Origin: CAVYGN01 sp963796325
GTDB taxonomy: Bacteria; Spirochaetota; Brevinematia; Brevinematales; JAOACQ01
Assembly: GCA_963796325.1 (NCBI GenBank)
Contig: CAWCLF010000001.1
Location: 2,604,001-2,668,000 of the forward strand
Length of the DNA stretch: 64,000 nucleotides
Reading direction: 5' to 3'
The notes below the pieces were generated by a model that had not been told where the DNA came from, made no database searches, and was given only the letters and a program-made list of their open reading frames with translations. Below are positions 63,836-64,000 of the stretch, one piece after another; the first letter of the stretch is position 1; every line of letters starts with the position of its first letter. The position numbers were made by a program, and so were the translations under genes.

Positions 63836-64000
63836 ATGTATCAGCAGATTGTAAGCCCGAAGAGAGCTGCAGTAATTCTCGGCGGAACAATGCTGACCCT
63901 CCTCCTGGCTTCTCTGGATAATACGATTGTCAGCACCGCCATGCCCAAAATAATCAGGGATCTCAAGGGTATAGAATATTATTCATGGCCGTTCACGGCT
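63836..64000 (+). CDS. MFS exporter, DHA2/EmrB-type, N-terminal part (runs past window end)
   Basis: The first 55 residues: MYQQIVSPKRAAVILGGTML, then LASLDNTIVSTAMPKIIRDL. LDxTIVxxAxPxI in the first membrane helix is the DHA2 (14-helix drug:H+ antiporter) signature. GAGAGAGG precedes the ATG. The remainder is outside the window. Confidence 0.88.
   Translation, partial: MYQQIVSPKRAAVILGGTMLTLLLASLDNTIVSTAMPKIIRDLKGIEYYSWPFTA

Noticed and set aside
1..64000. tRNA, rRNA or a replication origin
   Set aside because: No cloverleaf with CCA-type end, rRNA segment or DnaA-box cluster was recognised while reading.

Overview
The window looks like a chromosomal segment of a diderm (Gram-negative-type), probably anaerobic bacterium. 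A TonB-dependent receptor (34089-36425), an Omp85-like barrel (39578-40872), an apolipoprotein N-acyltransferase homologue (52861-54393) and several lipoproteins imply an outer membrane. Fe-S and flavin redox proteins are frequent. GH9 and CBM4/9 genes point to polysaccharide use. Type I-B Cas8b (TM1802), membrane LuxR regulators and a Pif1-WYL helicase would fit a spirochaete-like or candidate-phylum lineage, but nothing here fixes the taxonomy. Most genes have mid-range GC; three stretches (5.5-10.7 kb, 15.0-15.9 kb, 57.5-59.3 kb) are clearly AT-rich and look imported.

1-5.4 kb: the 3' end of a CBM-bearing gene, a CvfB-like S1 protein fused to a RelA/SpoT-type HD domain (minus strand), cas6, a Pif1-like helicase with a C-terminal WYL domain, a decayed copy of the cas6 promoter and start, and a pRiA4b ORF-3-like gene.

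5.5-21.4 kb: a type I-B CRISPR-Cas locus, cas8b-cas7-cas5-cas3-(MNT)-cas4-[AAA ATPase, opposite strand]-cas1-cas2-leader-array. cas3 is split by an IS1380-like element that is itself split by an IS21-family element. Both insertions keep short target duplications, so both parent reading frames can be reconstructed exactly. The array has 28 repeats and 27 spacers. One two-unit block is duplicated and the last repeat is degenerate. Interference should be off, while the adaptation and crRNA-processing genes are intact.

21.5-26.4 kb: an orphan VapC-like PIN toxin, an MFS exporter and a thioredoxin reductase-like protein (one minus-strand run), then a 1,730-bp IS with an intact transposase, then a PilZ protein. 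A second, frameshifted copy of the same IS lies at 59352-61080 in the same orientation, so direct repeats bracket 33 kb.

26.4-46.5 kb: envelope and sensing genes: FecR lipoprotein, membrane LuxR regulator, two tandem paralogous lipoproteins, GH9 hydrolase, ModF-like double ABC ATPase, TonB receptor, a frameshifted DUF4412-like gene, Zn alcohol dehydrogenase, glutamate racemase, a frameshifted Omp85-like gene. Then follows a compact operon of TPR protein, DsbD/SafE-like membrane protein, NapH-like ferredoxin and a Glucodextran_C-TPR protein that looks like an uncharacterised trans-envelope redox unit, and a second membrane LuxR gene whose promoter predicts a leaderless mRNA.

46.5-57.3 kb: small redox enzymes (QueG-like Fe-S protein behind a probable attenuator, FMN reductase, aldo/keto reductase, flavodoxin-ferredoxin fusion), a C45-type Ntn hydrolase, a TetR regulator whose start is corrected to TTG, an Lnt homologue, an SDR, and a B12-binding radical SAM protein with an operator-like palindrome and a short upstream ORF.

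57.5-64 kb: an AT-rich minus-strand island of three unrecognised genes, the second IS copy, two small proteins (one DUF2934 with a histone-like tail), a PAS histidine kinase, a zinc-ribbon protein and the start of a DHA2-type MFS exporter. No tRNA or rRNA genes were seen.
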